64,000 nucleotides of DNA. Origin: Sphingomonas kyeonggiensis (GTDB lineage: Bacteria; Pseudomonadota; Alphaproteobacteria; Sphingomonadales; Sphingomonadaceae). Numbering within the stretch: position 1 is the first letter of the stretch; each line of letters begins with the position of its first letter. The notes beneath the pieces were generated by a model that was given only the letters and a program-made list of their open reading frames with translations, was not told the origin of the DNA and did no database searches. The translations under genes were made by a program, and so were the position numbers. The stretch covers positions 1,736,001-1,800,000 of the forward strand of contig NZ_JAUSTJ010000001.1 in the NCBI RefSeq assembly GCF_030812785.1. Direction: 5' to 3'. Below are positions 63,017 through 64,000 of this stretch, piece by piece.

Positions 63017-64000
63017 GCGATTTCCTCCTGGAGCATGGGTTTGAAGGCAGCCATGTGCGCGTGCTGTTCGCGTTCCTGGCCGGCGGCGCGCTCGGCCCAG
63101 GGGTCGTCCTGGCTGAAGGTCTGGGAGTGCCAGAAGCGCGCGGCGAGGGCGTCGCGCGCCTCCGCGTCCTCGACGATCCGGTCCTTGACGTACTGCAGCC
63201 CGACGCGCTCGATCCACGGCGCGGTGCGCTCGAGATAGCGCGCCTCCTCGCGGTAGAGTTGGACGAAGGCGGCGGCATAATGGAGCGACTCCTCCTCGGT
63301 CGCGACTTTCACCAGCAGGTCGGTCGCGCGGACATGGATGCCGCCATTGCCGCCGACATGGAGCTCGTAGCCCGAGTCCACGCAGACCACCCCGAAATCC
63401 TTGATCGTCGCCTCGGCGCAGTTCCGGGGGCAGCCCGAGACCGCCATCTTGAACTTATGCGGCATCCAGCTGCCCCAGAAGCCGCGCTCCAGCTTCACGC
63501 CCAGGCCCGTCGAATCCTGCGTGCCGAAGCGGCACCATTCGGAACCGACACAGGTCTTCACCGTGCGCAGCGCCTTGCCGTATGCATGGCCCGAGACCAT
63601 CCCGGCGGCATTCAGATCGGCCCAGACGGCGGGCAAATCCTCCTTCCTGATCCCGAAGATATCGAGCCGCTGGCCGCCGGTGACCTTGACCATCGGCGCG
63701 TCGTATTTCTCGACGACATCGGCGATCGCGCGCAGCTCCTGCGGGGTGGTGATCCCGCCCCACATGCGCGGGACGACCGAATAGGTGCCGTCCTTCTGGA
63801 TGTTGGCGTGCATCCGCTCGTTGACGAAGCGGCTCTGCTGGTCGTCCTGATATTCGCCGGGCAGCGCGCAGAGCAGGTAATAGTTGAGCGCTGGGCGGCA
63901 GCTCGAACAGCCATCGGGCGTCGACCAATGAAGCTTCTGCATCACCTCGGGGATCGAGCGCATGCCCTGCGCGACGATCTCGCGGCGAACATCGTCATGG
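63013..64000 (-). CDS. nirB: Nitrite reductase [NAD(P)H] large subunit (5' part outside window)
   Basis: This is the C-terminal 328 residues of NirB, the sirohaem and [4Fe-4S] part that reduces nitrite to ammonium. The frame is open to the window edge. Visible motifs are WSTPDGCSSCRPALNYY, the ferredoxin-like half-domains with MVKVTGGQRLDIFGI, and the cluster/sirohaem ligands TCVGSEWCRFG and SGCPRNCAEA. It ends four bases into nirD. The NAD(P)H and FAD domains lie beyond base 64,000. It is the first gene of the operon visible here and depends on siroheme from the cobA product. Confidence 0.96.
   Translation of the reverse strand, partial: HDDVRREIVAQGMRSIPEVMQKLHWSTPDGCSSCRPALNYYLLCALPGEYQDDQQSRFVNERMHANIQKDGTYSVVPRMWGGITTPQELRAIADVVEKYDAPMVKVTGGQRLDIFGIRKEDLPAVWADLNAAGMVSGHAYGKALRTVKTCVGSEWCRFGTQDSTGLGVKLERGFWGSWMPHKFKMAVSGCPRNCAEATIKDFGVVCVDSGYELHVGGNGGIHVRATDLLVKVATEEESLHYAAAFVQLYREEARYLERTAPWIERVGLQYVKDRIVEDAEARDALAARFWHSQTFSQDDPWAERAAGQEREQHAHMAAFKPMLQEEIA

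Overview
The window is GC-rich bacterial chromosome. Large TonB-dependent receptors with N-terminal IVVT-type TonB boxes, a DUF3617 lipoprotein, solo LuxR regulators, a flavin-dependent halogenase-family protein, a CHASE3 hybrid kinase and abundant short GTCATCCC...GGGATGAC palindromes together point to a sphingomonad (Sphingomonadales, Alphaproteobacteria). The genus cannot be fixed from the sequence alone.

Region 1 (about 1-29,520) is a catabolic island for acyl-CoA substrates. It holds the end of a nitronate monooxygenase, four acyl-CoA dehydrogenases, two AMP-forming acyl-CoA ligases, two CaiB/BaiF proteins (one a clear alpha-methylacyl-CoA racemase), a thiolase and a thiolase-like protein, an HSD10-type dehydrogenase, an enoyl-CoA hydratase, an aldehyde dehydrogenase and a GST. 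Two oxygenase genes stand out. One (5148-7163) is a secreted dihaem protein whose haem motifs and active-site residues match the rubber oxygenase RoxA. The other (13926-14840) is an MpaB/Lcp-family (DUF2236) protein in an operon with a TonB receptor and a frameshifted GMC oxidoreductase. Two paralogous LuxR regulators and one TetR regulator lie among these genes. Two palindromic motifs each occur twice in front of the catabolic operons, which suggests two small regulons. The set would suit a methyl-branched or isoprenoid hydrophobic substrate, but that is inference.

Region 2 (29,540-34,630) is a signalling block: a CHASE3-PAS hybrid histidine kinase with receiver and HPt domains, two CheY-like receivers, a GAF protein and a Phd/VapC toxin-antitoxin pair. 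Region 3 (34,830-42,510) holds a CPA2 antiporter, an outer-membrane beta-barrel, a tryptophan-halogenase-family flavoprotein, a UPF0126 channel, an RsuA/RluE pseudouridine synthase and a Tat-exported GH43 hydrolase. Region 4 (42,690-47,130) is a tight three-gene operon: an undescribed membrane protein with two DyP-like halves, a DyP peroxidase and a P450 lacking the usual I-helix acid-alcohol pair.

Region 5 (47,200-57,220) holds an aldo/keto reductase, a sugar-type TonB receptor with a fructokinase, AlkA, a [2Fe-2S] ferredoxin, a lipoprotein, a TrmH-family rRNA methyltransferase and an M28 peptidase. tRNA-Tyr follows. Region 6 (57,450 to the end, minus strand) is a nitrate-assimilation operon, nirB-nirD-nasA-cobA-moeA-mobA, which supplies the reductases together with siroheme and molybdenum-cofactor steps.

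Two families of intergenic palindromes (A, GTCATCCC/GTCACCCC type; B, CCCTCTCCC type) run through the whole window. Almost every convergent gene junction with room carries one, so they probably act as bidirectional terminators. One supplies the ribosome binding site of nasA, and one encodes the C-terminal tail of a CoA-transferase.
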